Assembly (NCBI RefSeq): GCF_963966145.1
Contig: NC_091049.1
Location: forward strand, 17,422,001 to 17,486,000
DNA from: Tenebrio molitor
Lineage: Eukaryota > Arthropoda > Insecta > Coleoptera > Tenebrionidae
Length of the DNA: 64,000 nucleotides
Reading direction: 5' to 3'
In this document: positions 1 through 12,799 of the stretch, piece by piece
Layout of the letters: each line of letters starts with the position of its first letter
Position numbering within the stretch: the first letter of the stretch is position 1
The notes under the pieces: generated by a model
The model's input: only the letters and a program-made list of their open reading frames with translations
What the model was told of the DNA's origin: nothing
Databases searched by the model: none
Program-made: the position numbers and the translations under genes

Positions 1-905
1 GTAAGAAGACAGGAATTAAGGATTGCCTCTATTTGCGTCACCTATTACTCGTTTCGAATGATTTTTTAATGATTTGACGCAAGCTTCGCAGAGTCCACCG
101 AAGTGTGGGGCTCTGGGTGATATGAAATGCCACTTAATTTAAGCATTTGCCAACGTGTTAACAATTTTTCCCCGTTTAAGTGATTTTTAAATAATTGCTC
201 TAAATTATGTAGTTCGTTGTTGGCTCCCACAAAGTTGGTACCATTATCCGAAAATAAATCAATGAGTATGCCATGACGCGCAATGAATCGTTTGAGAGTT
301 GCAAGAAATGCATCTGTAGTTAAGTCACTCACCAATTCAATGTGAACCGCTTTTGTCGTCAAACACACAAATAGCGCAATATATGATTGTCTTTAAGAGT
401 CGTTTGCGTTTATAAATTCCTTCTTTAATTATTATGAATGGGCCTGCATAGTCCATACCACTTTTGATAAACGGTCTGTACGGTTGTAATCTACAGCCAG
501 GTAGATTTCCCATTAAAGGTGTCATTGCTTTGGGGTTGCTGTGATAACAAGAAAATAATACACCATCTTAGTACTTGCCGAACACTGTTTCTACCTGATA
601 CAAGCCAATATTTGCACCGGATAGCAGTTAAAGTAGCCCCAGTACCTGCATGCATTAATCTTTTGTGTTCTTGTTCTATTATTAATTTGGTAACATGATG
701 GTATGGGGTGTTTTTGATCTAAATTCAGGTTTGAATGTCTAATCCTTCCACCAACACGAAGGATGTTGTGTTTGTCAAGAAATGGGTTTAAGAATAACAA
801 AATACTTGTTTTATGTATTTCCTGGTTTCGGACAAGTTTCTGAATTTTTTGTTTGAATTCGGTATTTTGAATGATTTTGATTATGGTTTTCTCTGAATTT
901 GCCAA
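1..905 (-). pseudogene. BEL/Pao-type retrotransposon integrase remnant
   Basis: Three overlapping minus-strand reading frames give consecutive parts of a retroelement integrase. The first (about 905-591) has the pre-integrase zinc-binding region with FLDKHNILRVGGRIRHS, typical of BEL/Pao Pol. The second (525-337) has MGNLPGCRLQPYRPFIKSG followed by DYAGPF, the start of the rve core with its first catalytic Asp. The third (368-66) has the LVSDLTTDAFLATLKRF and FSDNGTNFVGAN motifs with the second Asp. Frame changes between the parts and the lack of one long frame show it is dead. It runs off the left edge, so LTRs and the rest of Pol are not visible. Family assignment is from motif recall. Confidence 0.8.
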
Positions 906-1199
906 CTCTGCAGTTATTTATAAATCTTCTTAAAGGCTGTGACGCGCTTCAGTTTGTTATACAGTGTGGAAACTTTAACCGAAATAAAATTCATAAGTTG
1001 GACATGGGTGATTTGTGTAAAAAACCCAGAAACAGGTCGACCCACAGAAAAAAATCACAGGGATTGAAAAATCGTGCATATTCGAGTTGCCTCCCATTAA
1101 ACCTTTTCTTGTCTTTCAAAAGGGTCACAGGGGAGTTGTCTCCCGTGCTTCAGGTAAAGCAATTAGGAATACAACTACACTAGGAGCTGGAAAACAATA

Positions 1200-1850
1200 G
1201 AAAAGACGCTACCGAAAGAGTACAAATGGGAAGGCATGGTAGAGAGCTGATGTACGGAGCACAGATCTGGAGATGGAAGGAACAGGAGGAGGTGGAGAGT
1301 GTGCAAGAGAAATATTTGAGATGGGTGAAGCAGACAGAGAAATACCAGGGTACCTAGTAAGGGAAGAGTGCAAGAGGAGTAAGCTGAGAGTGAAAGCGGG
1401 AAAGAGAGCGGCAAACTTCGAGGACACAATGGGCGGAAGGGAAGAGTGCAGGATACTGTCTGAGTGCTGTAGAGGAAAGAAAAGGAACTCGGATGCGAAT
1501 GAGAGAAAGAAGTACCGCAGAAGGAACGGGTATGCCAGTGAGGAATGGAAGGAATGAGAGCGGAAAGGAAATGGATGAGTACGGAGCTGAGCGAGAGGGA
1601 CAAAGACACGGACATGCAAGAGAGAAGGGCGAGAACCAGGTGGTCCAGGTACAACAGGGAGTATAAGAGATGCATGTCCGGTAGAGTCGTCAAGGGATAA
1701 AGTAGGGAGGACTGAACGATCTACGAAGGAAGGAAAAAAAATGTCTAGAGTCGAGAAGGCGAAGGGAATGTATCGAGTTGGAGTCCAAAGAAAAGGGAAA
1801 GGTAAGTTAACGGTACGTTTAGACAACTTACCCAATTCCGATAAATTCTA
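1200..1850 (+). pseudogene. Decayed LINE reverse transcriptase C-terminus
   Basis: A purine-rich plus-strand stretch translates in broken frames to the tail of an R1/I-type non-LTR reverse transcriptase. Motifs include a tryptophan-rich WRWKEQEEVESVQEKYLRWV segment and then YLVREECKRSKLRVKAGKRA near 1340-1410. Stops occur after about 1555, although similar charged sequence continues. Ser/Leu-rich readings of the opposite strand are shadows of this region. No element ends were found. The assignment rests on remembered resemblance to hymenopteran and beetle LINEs and is moderate. Confidence 0.55.
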
Positions 1851-3008
1851 GGCCGCGAAGAGAGAAGAAGACAGGAAAGAACGAAATTTTTCTGGCGCAG
1901 GGCCAATCCAAGGTTCGCGACCTGACAAACCCGACTATATGTAGCTACCGTCCCGCTGAAATTGCGAGGATTAAGGCACCATTCCAGCCGCCTCATCGGC
2001 TGGGGCTAAACATGAAAGATAAAGAGAAAATTCGCCAAAGTGACAAAAAAAAGTCAAAGGGAAGACAAGGTAGAAAGAGGAATCAACAACGACAAGCGAA
2101 CGGGATGATGAGAGATCGGGAAGGAAAAAGGAACACGAACAAAACAGTCGCGGTAACATGCGGTTACTCTCGCCCTAACTGTGAGCGAGAATTACTGAAT
2201 TGGTTACTTTCGAGGTGTACGAGTAACGATGGTGAATCCCCAAGCAAAAACTATTATTTTTGTGTGGCTTCAAGTCGGTCTCGGAGTGGTTTTCAGGTGG
2301 AGGATGTTAACTGCCCAGTGCTCGGGAGAATAATAAGTACGAAATAGGACAAGGTATATTATCGCCCCAAACTTATACTCAAAATAAAGAATTACACTCT
2401 CCTTAGACTTGAACAATTCAATAATAATTTACAATTTGTGCCATGGTTTTCCGAGTCATAAAATATAAATTTTGAATTCTTGAAACGTAACAAAAAAATT
2501 CTCGCGAAGAAGAGGGAAGGAAAATCGACCCTCGGAACAGGCGTGTCTCAATTTTCGCCGTTTGCATTGGCAGGGAGGTCCTTCGGTTGCCCCCTCACTT
2601 CAAAAAAAGAGGAATTTATAATAACAAAAGTTTTCTTTGGAATAGTCGAGATATGACTCGGAAAAGAACTTAAAAAAAGGATGGGTTGCACCGATATTCG
2701 CTTCCAGGCGAGATAGTAAACAAACCCAAAAAAATTTAACGACTATACCTACTAATGGAATTTTTCAAGCAGAATTGACCCAAATTATACGTGGAAACGG
2801 GGTGTTAAAAGAAAATCTTTGAGGAAGTTACGGCTATCGGCGACCTACAAAGTTTTTCACCACTCCTCCGGGGCATGTTCCTTGAGGACGAGCGAAGTCC
2901 TGTGGTTCCTCCAGGAGAGCCTCGGGGACGACTTTCAACAGCCTGACTAAACTCTGCTTCCACTGTTTGAGAGTCACTGTTCGTATCTGTAATTATTAAT
3001 ACCAAGCT
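1851..3008. other. Intergenic, nothing identified
   Basis: The stretch holds short plus- and minus-strand frames of biased composition (Lys/Arg-rich at 2012-2347, Ser/Arg-rich at 2805-3005). They have no recognisable motif, and no splice pattern joins them. Parts have an LTR-like look, with moderately GC-rich blocks near 2150-2330 and 2870-2950, but I found no inverted ends or duplicated targets. Confidence 0.4.
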
Positions 3009-3133
3009 AATTATTATTATTATTATTATTATTGTAAAGCTGACTCACAGGTGAATAACCCAATTACGAGTCAACTGAAAAAGATCAGCTATTAATATTA
3101 CTGATTCTCATGGCGAGAAGACTGGAAACTCGA

Positions 3134-5991
3134 TTAGGTACTATATGAACTTAGTGCTCTGATCTCTTGCCAGTTGGTACAAAAAACGTCTAACTTTCCC
3201 TCCACATCAGAGTAGTTTTTGACCATCTGATATAGGCTAGAATATTGTAGCAGATTGGTTCTTGCAGTATCTAGATAGAAGGTATCATGCTTTCGACAAC
3301 TAAAAGAGGGAATTCTGATTGAAAACTGGGATAACAAGTAGGGGCAATCAACTGAGCAATTAAAAACGTCTGAGAGAAATTTAATGCTGGCTAATTTACG
3401 CCTAGAAGCTAGGGATGGAATCTGCACCTGCTCTAAAAGGGTCTCGTGTAGCACACCTCTCTGTGGATACTCACCAGAAGAAAAATACATGAAAGATTTG
3501 GCAAACCGTCTCTGGACTTTTTCTAGAGACCAAGTATGAACTTTGTAACAAGGTGACCAAACAATACTGGCGTACTCAAGTGTAGATCTTACATACGTTT
3601 TATAGAGACAAAGGAGAGTTTGTGGATTATCAAATAATTTCCCATTTCGTATGACAAAGCCCAGAGATTTATACGCTTTAGACAGAACATATTCCACGTG
3701 TCTCCGAAATGTTAGTTTGGAATCGAATACAACTCCCAGATCTTTAAACTCATTAACACGCTGTAATGCCGAATTTTCAATCGAGTAGTTGAACTTGATA
3801 ATTGTGTCCCTCCTCGAGTAACTTACTACATTACACTTATTAATATTAAGAAGAAGGTTGTTAGTTCTTGCCCAGTTTTGAATCAGATCAATATTGCGCT
3901 GTAGTTTAAGACAGTCTTCGTTAGTTTCTATGACATTATAAATTTTTAGATCATCTGCGTATAGTTGAAAAGGCACATCCAGGAGGTCAGTCATGTCGTT
4001 GCTAAATATAACAAAGAACAAAAGACCAAGGACAGATCCCTGAGAAACTCCAGAAAGTTGCTGAAACAGCCTGGAACTAAAACCTCTGTACTGAACGAAC
4101 AGGGCCCTTTCACTAAGATAAGACGCAATAAGTTGAATTAGATTATCCTAAAAACCAAAGCTATCCAGTTTAGTCAAGAGCAACTTGTGATCAACACGAT
4201 CGAACGCTTTTGAGAAATCCATGTAGATGACATCAATCTGTTTACGAGCGTCCAAGTTTACTTGGAGAAAATGCGTTACCGAAAGTAAATTTGTAACCGT
4301 AGATCTTCGGGCCTGAAAACCGTGCTGAAAGAAGGATGTCATATGTGCAACATGATTGTAGATGCGATGAAAAAGGACAAGTTCAAATATTTTTGAAAAG
4401 TTGTTAATAATGGCAATAGGTCTGTAATTAGTTATCTCACACCTGTCACCATTTTTATAAACCGGAGTAATTCGTGATTCCTTCCACTTAACCGGAAACG
4501 GTTAAGTGGATTAATTATGGAGTTGAAAATTACTTTTAATGGAGGTGCCAACAGATGTCTACAGTCACGAATCAGGAAAGAAGGTATCTGATCAGGACCG
4601 CAAGTTTCATTGCTCTTTAGCTTACTTATCGCTAATACTATTTCCCTTTCTGTTACCCGGTCAACATACAAAACATTTTGATTGACTGTTGGGTTGTGTG
4701 TACTAATACTAGAAATGCTGTTTCTATTAAACGACTGAGAAAAGTAATTTGCAAATTTGTTCACAATATCTTTAGGATCTTTGATTATTAATCCTCTATA
4801 ATTCATAACAGCCGGAATTGAAGTTGTTTTTCTCATTGAATTCAGATATCCCCAGAAACATTTAGGATTCGTCTTGATTTTATCGTTCATGTTTACTATA
4901 AAGTTCCTATATGCAGCTTTTATTTTAGTTTTCACTTCCGATCTAAGGCTCTTAAAACAAATGTAGTCTTCAATTGCCCTGGAATGTTTGTACTTCTTTA
5001 ATGCTTTATGCTTTTTTTTTATCAGACCAATGATCTCCCTATTAAACCACAACGGATATGAACCAAGTGATTGACGTTTCTTGGGAACGAACTCGTCGAA
5101 AATCGAGAATAGTGCTTTATACAATAAGTCAACACCTTCATCTGGATTAGGAATACTGTCAAGAACCGTCCAATCGACATGAGACAATGCCAAATACAAT
5201 CCACGGAAATCAGCTTTTTTATAGTTGTAGCTGTCGCAAGTAGAAGTGGGAAAATTTTCCCAAAATTCAGCACAAATTTTGATGTGTAATGCAGGATGGT
5301 ATTTATCCTCTCTAAGAAGGATATCATTAGCTTTGGTGACACAACATGAACTATTACTCAAAACTAAATCCAACAGTTTTCCCATGTTATTAGCTACATT
5401 ATTGTATTGATTCAAAGTAAAAAAATTGCAAAAGCATGAAAAATGTGTGTAAATTGAAGATGACGATTTGCTCTGAGACCACAGAATGTAATCAGGCATA
5501 TTGAAATCTCCCAAGAAAATCACGTCTGTATCGTAGAATAGATTGTTCGAAATTAGGAAATCAAGAAGCAGTCAACCTTAGACCCCGGGGGAATGTACAA
5601 TGCGCAAATAACCAAAGACTTGTTACCAAGAACAGCCTCAACAGCTACCAAGTCTACACAACTGACTTCAGACAAATTACCGATGTTGCTAGTGTCCAAT
5701 TTCACAGCCTTTATGTTACTTTTGTTTGCTATCAACACCCCACCACCCCTTTTAAATTTGCATGTGCCAAAGTCTCTGTCACATCTGAATACATTGTAGG
5801 AATTTATGTCAAATACTTCACCATCCATTACAGACTGAGACAGCCAGGTTTCAGTCAACACAATAAAATCATAGAGGGAGGAGTTACTAGATAGGGACAA
5901 CTCTTGCAATTTAGAATTCAAACCTCTTACATTCTGATAATAGATGTGTAAATTTTTAGTCCGCAGGGAAGTATTACCTACCCTATTTGAG
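3134..5991 (-). pseudogene. LINE ORF2: AP endonuclease plus reverse transcriptase
   Basis: It begins with the endonuclease motif LHIYYQNVRGLNSK (about 5965-5925), then LTETWLS and later FLGDFNMP, all signatures of apurinic-like LINE endonucleases. The reverse transcriptase follows: HGFQARRSTVTNLL and YMDFSKAFDRVDH (about 4330-4180), then GVSQGSVLGPLL and the catalytic box YADD (about 3965-3950). The downstream part includes LGVVFDSKLTFRRHVEYVLS. Frames change near 5560 and 4490 and again around 4150-4020, so the gene is broken. Confidence 0.8.
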
Positions 5992-6008
5992 TAAGAAACT
6001 TTTAATTG

Positions 6009-7215
6009 CTATTTTATTAGATCACCAAAAATGTCATCCTTTAATTTCTGAACATTCCTCTTGTAACATGGGCAACGATCTTGATCCCAAGCTGCATGAG
6101 CAACTTCCCCAGAGTCGGTTTCCTCCCTATTCATGGTGTTGTGAGTTAGGCAGTTAACACATTTTAACATGTCATCAGTGGCTTTACACTCTTTAATCTC
6201 ATGTTTACCAGCACATCTTGGACAACTAACTTGATTCTTACAATTTTTTATCGAATGGTTATACCCATTACATCTGTAGCATCTTGTAATAAATGGTACA
6301 CCCATCCAATCCAATCATACAGTGCCCACTCTTCAAAGCCATATTATAAGTAAGTATATCCACCTCCAACACAATTTGGTAGACGTCGTTTCGTTTCTTA
6401 ATGGGCGAGTACTTAATTAGTTTACAGTGGGAAGTAGTGGAGAAAATATGTTTATTCTGTTTAACCAGAAGCGACGGGATATGATCTTCCTGGATGTCTC
6501 TCGATATACCAGAAATACGCAGACGTGGCTTTATAACTTTAACATCATGAATGTCATAATTCTCTTTCATATTTTCCTTAGAAACTAATTTCTTGAATTC
6601 CTCCTTAGGATCTGAGCACTTAACTTTAACAACATCAAGTTCGGAATCAATGATAGGATTTAAGTTGGTTAATATATCCGTTTTTGTTTTAGCAGCTGAT
6701 TGAGCAGTATTTTTCGGTTTGACTACAATCGTTTTTAACGTCTGAGCATAAGTAGAAGAAGGAGGCTGTTGCCTAAGCGGGACATGAGCAGAAACATTCT
6801 CAGGAATTTTTTTGATGAGGTTACCGATTTCAGTTCGCAGAAGTTGATTTTCATGTTGAAGGTTGGAAATCTGATTACAAAGTAATGCAAAATTCATGGA
6901 AATCTGTTTAGAAAAGTCTGATAACACATCTTTCAATCTGTCCGGAAGATTATTTAAGTTCACATCAATTAACAGAGGCGGCAAAATAGAAGCTCTCTTA
7001 TCACCATCATCATCACCATCGTGCTCAGACACAGGAGTGCAAAAGCCACAGCTCCAAGTTTTTACATCCCCCGATTTTTTCATGGTAGCTAACATCGATT
7101 TAGTAACTCCAACGCAAGTAGTATGATAAGAACCATTGCAACTTTCACGCCGACAACTCAAGTATTCATCATTTTTCCCAATGCATTTGTTACATTTGCG
7201 ACACTTCACCGCCAT
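6009..7215 (-). pseudogene. LINE ORF1: PHD-like finger, coiled coil, CCHC knuckles
   Basis: The first ATG in good context (7215) starts MAVKCRKCNKCIGKNDEYL. The first 60 residues carry a C4HC3 PHD-type cysteine/histidine pattern ending in WSCGFC. A short heptad-like segment (QISNLQHENQLLRTEIGNL) follows around residues 105-130. After a frameshift near 6310 there are CCHC-type knuckles CYRCNGYNHSIKNC and CPRCAGKHEIKEC. This layout is known for ORF1 proteins of some insect LINEs, where ORF1 binds RNA. The frameshift splits the protein into two frames. Confidence 0.75.
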
Positions 7216-7560
7216 GCTAGCAGGCAAGAAACCCGACAAGTTCAGCAAAAACGAATTTAAAAATAGATAAGGTTGCTGTGATAGCAAAAAATGCTATCAG
7301 CAGCAACAAGGAAGATAACAATCTGCCAAGAGCCGCTAATGTTTCCACTCCCAACAAATTAGATAACAGTGAAAAATATTTTAATGAGAAAGTACTTATC
7401 TTTGCAGTAAGCAGGATGCAAATTTCACAAAAAAAGACCAGCAATTTACCAGGGAAAATGTCAATAAATCACGGATCAGCACACCACGGCACGGCACCAT
7501 CGAACGCTTACTTGAGTTCTAATAAAGATTTGTAAAGGAAAATGCCTAAGGTGCCGCCTT

Positions 7561-8139
7561 TATAATTTAGAAATCCGGTGGATCTCACACAGTAGTTCTT
7601 CAAATTGAAAAAATGATTACTAGAAAATTATAACACATACTAAAAAATGTTACTAGAATAAAAGTTTTATTTTGTCTATTTCTTTACACAGGAGAAGTTT
7701 ATTACCTTATATCCCCAACACCCTGTAAGAAGACGAAATTTCATTCATTATCATTACACACACAGGAACAATCTTTTTGTAAAAGAGTCGGGTTAAGGGC
7801 AGTTTTATAAAAAATGTTTTTTTTCTAACGGGTGTTCATATGAAAAGTTCTTCAAGTTGGTTATGAATTTTTGATGAAAGTAGACAGTTGTAAGTTGTGT
7901 TTTGCGAATGCTGCAAGAACTGTTCAATTGAACACTCGATACTACTGCCATGTGATTTTGCTCTTGATTTTTTTTATGATTATGACGTCTTTCCTCCACT
8001 CCATTATTTTCTATTCAGTTTCAATAATCTTTTACCAGTATTTTTAAAATCAAAATAATCGTTCTCACTTCGCTTTTTCCATTAGTTCCCTTCAATAAAT
8101 TTTCTTGTATTTTAATTTTGAAAAATTTACAATATGAAG
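7561..8139. other. Intergenic, nothing identified
   Basis: AT-rich sequence without a supported gene. A CACCCTGTA motif near 7715 resembles the outer end of TA-flanked insect MITEs, but no partner end was found. Confidence 0.4.
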
Positions 8140-8895
8140 TATTACGACCCAAAGGGGCCGGCCATAATCAAATTTCAGTTGTCCAGATCGGGGAGCGGAT
8201 GGGAGAGAAAGACGCATAAATGTGTAAACAATACGACATTTATTTGGTCCTGGTACAGGGGCGGCTTGCCAGATTCCGGCACCTCGCAGGGTGTGGTACA
8301 GTGGAGTACCGGTCGCTCCTCGCTCGGTTTTTGCGGTCTTCGTCGGATGGTCCAGTGGTTATTGGCAGGTGTTATAGTCGCCTGGCGGAGCTCTTCCGAA
8401 GTCGGGGCTGGCCTCCTCCCTGACCGGCGCGGTGCCCGGTGGTGCCACCACGAGGTCATGCAGGACTGGAGGTAAAGCTGTCGGGTGATGGAGGATGCTG
8501 TTGGATGATCTGCTGCTGGTCGCCCTGCGTGATTCTGGTTGCGAGAGCCGCCATTTTGGTGTTTCGAGGTCGTACTTACTTGCATCGCGAATTACCGCTT
8601 TTGATCCGTTCCTGGACGTTACCGGGTCCGATCCCGCAGCGGATCGTCATCCCTGTTTTCGCCGGTCGATATAGCGGTCGATGGACCTTCGCCTCCGGGA
8701 AGCTATTTCACACGAGCGCCCGGACACTGGTTCAACACGGCGAAACGGTAGCGCGAGGTGTTTCGGTCGACTTTTTGGCGAGAAAAGAACGAATTCGAGC
8801 CGTTGCGGTTGGCATCGGCGCTCTCCGCGGGGTTGAAATGGCTTTGGTGAGGCCCAAGTTAGCGGGCGATTTTACCGATCGATAACTGCGTCAGA
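8140..8895 (-). mobile_element. Solo-LTR-like repeat, copy A
   Basis: This GC-richer block is colinear with 23898-24736. They share the starts (TATTACGACCCAAA), a central GCGAGAGCCGCCATTTTGG and the closing GATTTTACCGATCG region. Read on the minus strand, the better copy starts with TGTGACG and is flanked by a 4-bp duplication, as expected for a Gypsy-type LTR. In copy A the terminal TGTG has become TCTG and the flanks are not a clean duplication. Translated frames across it are not genes. Confidence 0.6.
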
Positions 8896-9117
8896 GTATC
8901 TATTTTTTAAAACTACGTTTACGAATTTGTACAAGCTGATTTTTTAATCTAAATCTACTTTTGTGAAGTACCTACATACTCGTACCTAACGATTTATTAT
9001 CTTCACAACTGTGCAAGGCAAAATTTCATTTTTTAATCGATTTCATTACTGTGCTTGTGAAACATTATTACACTTAATACAGTGTGTGGTTTAGCCCTGG
9101 ACATTACATTTGTATCC

Positions 9118-12100
9118 TTATATACTAAAATTTTTTACTCTTGCCAAAATAGCGGCGAAAGAATATACACTTCTTACTATCTGCAAAAGAAAATAATTTG
9201 ATAAAAAATATATCTTAAGGCAGTCATTTCCTTACTCGTATGCCTAGTTCGTAATTAACCGACACTGTATCGGTAAATTTAAGTCTACATTGCACTTGCG
9301 CCATTGTTATAATAATAATTACCGATCTTTTATTACTTTCGTTGAAAGTTACCCAGCGAACGTCATACATCGTTGAGTGCATGTTCCCAGTCTAAAAAAA
9401 TGCTTAATTTAGGGTTTGAATATAGAAAAAGTAAAACATACTTGATCCTCAAGTTCTTGTCCAGACTGTATAATTAATATACCGGTAACAACTGAAGTAA
9501 TGCCCCAAATGACATACTGGAAATAGCGCCAGTAGAGAAAATCAATGTCCTGTAAAGTTAGATACCTATTTAATTTTTTATATCCAACTATGAGGGAGTA
9601 TGATAAGTACCCGTGTTTGAAGTCAAATAGCGTCACTGACATCAAATTTGTATATCATCGTTTAGTGCCATCTGTCAAACAACGACTGCCAAAGTTTCAG
9701 GTAAATTCATTGTGTATTTTTGCTTTAGTAGCTGTTGAAAGCGAGCAAGTTTGAGTTTGTTGTGACTATGGAGAAAGTGCAGTACCGATCGGCGATTAGA
9801 TTCTTGTTTTTGGATGGTAAGATGAGTTTGGAAATCGAAGAAACGTTGTAAGCCCTTTCACCTTGACTAGGGATGAAATGGTCCACAAAATCCACGATAT
9901 CGTATTGGCAGACCGGCGAATGAATATCAGAGAGATTGTTGAAATCGTAGGCATCTGATCTAAACCTGTGCAGAATATCGTGTATGAATATTTAGGTATA
10001 ACAAAGCTATCAGCAAGATGGGTGCCGCGCTTGCTGGCTGTGGACAACAAGCGGAATCGAATGACCACTTCGAAGCAGTGTTTTTACCTGTTTAAGCGCA
10101 ATCCCAAGAAGTTTATTCGCCGTTTCGTATCTGTTGATGAAATATGGATCCATCATTACATGCCAGAAATGAAAGAAGAGTCAAAACAATGGAGTTCACC
10201 CGGCAAACAAGCACCAAAGAACGCAAACACAGTTCCATCGAAAGGCATCATCTTCACCGACTATTTGGAAAAGGGAAGAACGATCACAGGGCAGTATTAT
10301 GATCAATTATGGGGCAAATTTAACGATGCATTGAAGGAAGAAGAAAGTGCTGTTCCACCAAGCCAATGCGCCGTCACACTGATCTTCGTTGCCGCAGCGA
10401 AATTGGTGGAATTGGGCTGTAATTTGCTTTCACATTCACCGTATTCTCCAAATTTAGCCCCCTATGACTTCTTCCTGTTTCCAAATATGAAAAAATGGGT
10501 CGGTGAAAAAAGATTCGCATCAAACGAAGAGGTCATTACCGAATCTGAAGCCTATTAAGCAGAGTTTAACTAATCCTATTTTTTGGAGGACTTGATAAAG
10601 TCAGAAAGACGTTGGGCCAAGTATATCGAGCTAAAAGAAGACTATGTTGAAAAATACATCGAAATTTTTTTAACAAACTTTTTGCTTCTTGTCTAACACG
10701 GGTACTTATCATCCTGCCTTCGTAAAAGTTGTTTTAGGTAGGTGAGAAGAAAAGTAGAAACAAATTTTACAAAAAAACAAATTTTTTTTGTTCGACACTA
10801 TCAGAATCTGAGAATTTTCTCCTGTGTGAACGGATTTTGATAAATGTCACAACTTGTCAAAACGAAACGTGAAGCTAATTTTAAAGATTTTAAGCGATTT
10901 GGAGCCTTTAAGGGGCTCGTCGAACAAAAAAACGTTGTATTCAATTCGTTCGCGTGTAAATTGGGCCTTTTTTGGCACTCGTGGGCCTTTAAAACACTCG
11001 TTCCACTCGCGTTTTAAAATCGCCCACTCGTGCCAAAAAAGGCCCAATTTACGCACGAACTCATTAAATAAACTCTTATTTTATTATACCTGAACCATAA
11101 TCCCTGTTTTTGACACTAAAATGTGTGCGAAAAAGGGCCTTTAAAACACTAAAGCTTTAAGGGTTGCTTAGGTAATAACAAATTCACCTACATTTTGAAC
11201 AATGATAAATACACATTTATACACAATTTATGATAGCAACGAAAGAACAACAATTGACGACACAGATTACTAATAAAAACTTGCGTATGATACACGTTTA
11301 TAACGGCCTTTAAAGCACTTGCGACATTAAAAGCACTCCGCTACGCGTCGTGCTCTTAAACTCGCCGCGCGTCCTTATACACTTGTATCATAATATACTA
11401 TTGTTTAGTAGTTTTATAGGATAGATACTCACAATAAGATAAACAAAACTCATTCCACTAAGACACATTGCAATTCCTCCCAGCGTTAGCAGTGGTAAAA
11501 TTTCGGTAGCCCGACCAGAAACAATTCTAAACATACTACAGATATCAACAGAATCATTTTAACATTTATGCATTGGGATAAATAGGTTTACCTTAGAAGT
11601 TCGATGTGTCTGACGATAATAAATCGTAGTCTCTGTTTAATGATTTCCTGATATTCTGCAGAGTAGAAGAGTGAATCGTCATCTTGGTCTTCATATTTCA
11701 CACACAGATACTTCACTAAATCTATACCTAAGGTCAATTGGCACTTTGACTGGAAACAATAGTAAGCAATCATATTTGCCCAATTCACTGTGGTATGTCC
11801 ACTAAGAATGAATGATAAAAAGTAGATGATGTCGAGAAGGTAATGAAAATTGGGTAGATATGTTCGAAAGAAGAACATCGGAAATTGATGATCTACCGCG
11901 TTGCCGATCGGGATTAATACGATCCCAGCTAAAATACCCAGGGAAGTGTTGAGAATAACCATATATGTTACGTATTTGGAGTTTCTCATTATGCTTTCCT
12001 TTGTTTGTTTAGTAGTGCTAGACGGTGACCAACAGCAGGAACGCATGGTATTTTCGAGGGCGCCATATTCTTTCTCGGTTAAAAAGAAAGAAACGCTGAA

Positions 12101-12707
12101 AAACACTGACTGCAAGAGAAAATATAATACAGTACCAAAAATAAAAATGGCACTTACCCCTGCCACACCGAGAAAACTAGTAATGTATTGAAAAAAGAAA
12201 TCTGTTTCGAACACAGTTATATAGAAATAAATATTCGCACAAACTAGAGAAATTTGAAAAATGAGTACGAACAATCTTATACGTCGGTAGTGTTTGTTGT
12301 TGAATAATCTGATAGACAAAAGGTGTATCCAGTGGAGAAAATTTTCTAAAAATTAGAAAGCAAGGGTTAATATTTTCAATAGAAGATTATAATTTATAAC
12401 AGTAAAGTCCTAATATAGCATAACTCATAAAAACTGCTTGCAGTCCCATGACCATTAGTGCACTTCATGTCGCCTGTTTTAAATTATTAAAACAATCTCT
12501 TTATTCCCCAGATGCTGTTACGAAAAACAGTCTTAGACGGTAATGTTGATTAAATGATTATTAACTATTTTGAAATTTTACGGTTGTATGTATGTCAGGA
12601 ATTTTGCATTTTCATATAGTATTTAAATGTGGTATACATAACTTACCTTCAAGGGGTTTAATGTCAAAACAATTGATCATTTTTATATTAGTGATTTTTT
12701 CATCCAT
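9118..12707 (-). CDS. Insect odorant receptor (7tm_6), complete, six exons
   Basis: Six exons join in frame: 12707-12647, 12345-11592, 11535-11433, 9549-9442, 9391-9236 and 9180-9118. All introns are GT-AG, and the product is 414 residues, typical for the family (about 380-420). The protein starts MDEKITNIKMINCFDI. Several hydrophobic segments follow, including FVLIFQISLVCANIYFYITV, GVAGVSAIFIFGTVLYFLL and YMVILNTSLGILAGIVLIPI. The C-terminal exons have the usual receptor order, with ILIIQSGQELEDQ before TM7 and IVRSVYSFAAIL at the end. Such receptors are inverted seven-helix subunits that form odour-gated channels with Orco in sensory neurons. No disabling mutation was seen. The third intron (about 1.9 kb) is enlarged by a mariner and hairpin repeats. 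The ligand cannot be inferred, and a gustatory receptor is a less likely alternative. Confidence 0.88.
9591..10722 (+). mobile_element. Mariner element with terminal inverted repeats, dead
   Basis: About 28-bp inverted ends share the inner block ATGATAAGTACCCGTGTT (left 9591-9618, right 10695-10722) and are flanked by TA at 9589-9590 and 10723-10724. Inside is a mariner transposase relic from ATG 9768 (MEKVQYRSAIRFLFLDG). It has FVSVDEIWIHHYMPEMKEES with the first Asp and SPYSPNLAPYDFFLFPNMKK with the third. A stop at the end of the first segment, internal deletions and a missing middle catalytic block show that it is inactive. It sits in intron 3 of the odorant receptor, in the opposite orientation. 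Confidence 0.88.
10797..11090. repeat. Dispersed hairpin repeat (CACTCG-rich), copy 1
   Basis: This is nearly the same as 45068-45355 and, in part, 58550-58665. It starts with a segment around TTTTCTCCTGTGTGAACGGA and ends in an imperfect palindrome. One arm holds GGGCCTTTTTTGGCACTCGT and the other its complement near 11030-11045. It lies inside intron 3 of the receptor gene. A smaller palindrome with the same flavour is at about 11304-11365. No coding capacity is visible. Confidence 0.75.
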
Positions 12708-12799
12708 CTAAAATAAACACTGAAAATTAAATTTTTAATAATCATACATTAGGTATCTTAGATTAATTTGGAAACAAATTAATACAAACATTATTCCAA

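Larger units (their letters stand above)
3009..7560 (-). mobile_element. Jockey/CR1-type LINE, nearly full length, inactive
   Basis: The element reads on the minus strand: a 5' leader (about 7560-7216), ORF1 (7215-6009), ORF2 (about 5991-3134), a short 3' UTR and a tail of TAA repeats. The tail is seen on the plus strand as ATT repeats at 3009-3033. Such simple-repeat tails are usual for Jockey/I-type LINEs. At least four frameshifts or stops (near 6310, 5560, 4490 and 4150-4020) make it non-functional. I could not find a convincing target-site duplication, so the exact 5' end is uncertain. Confidence 0.8.

Noticed and set aside
1175..1835. Two long Ser/Leu-rich minus-strand frames
   Set aside because: They are the complement of a purine-rich LINE relic; composition explains their openness and they have no start context, splice sites or domain.
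2012..2347. Lys/Arg-rich plus-strand frame
   Set aside because: Low-complexity start, no motif, no splice pattern; most likely chance.
8134..8885. Overlapping frames on both strands in a GC-rich block
   Set aside because: The block is a repeated LTR-like sequence (second copy at 23898); frames are not conserved between copies.
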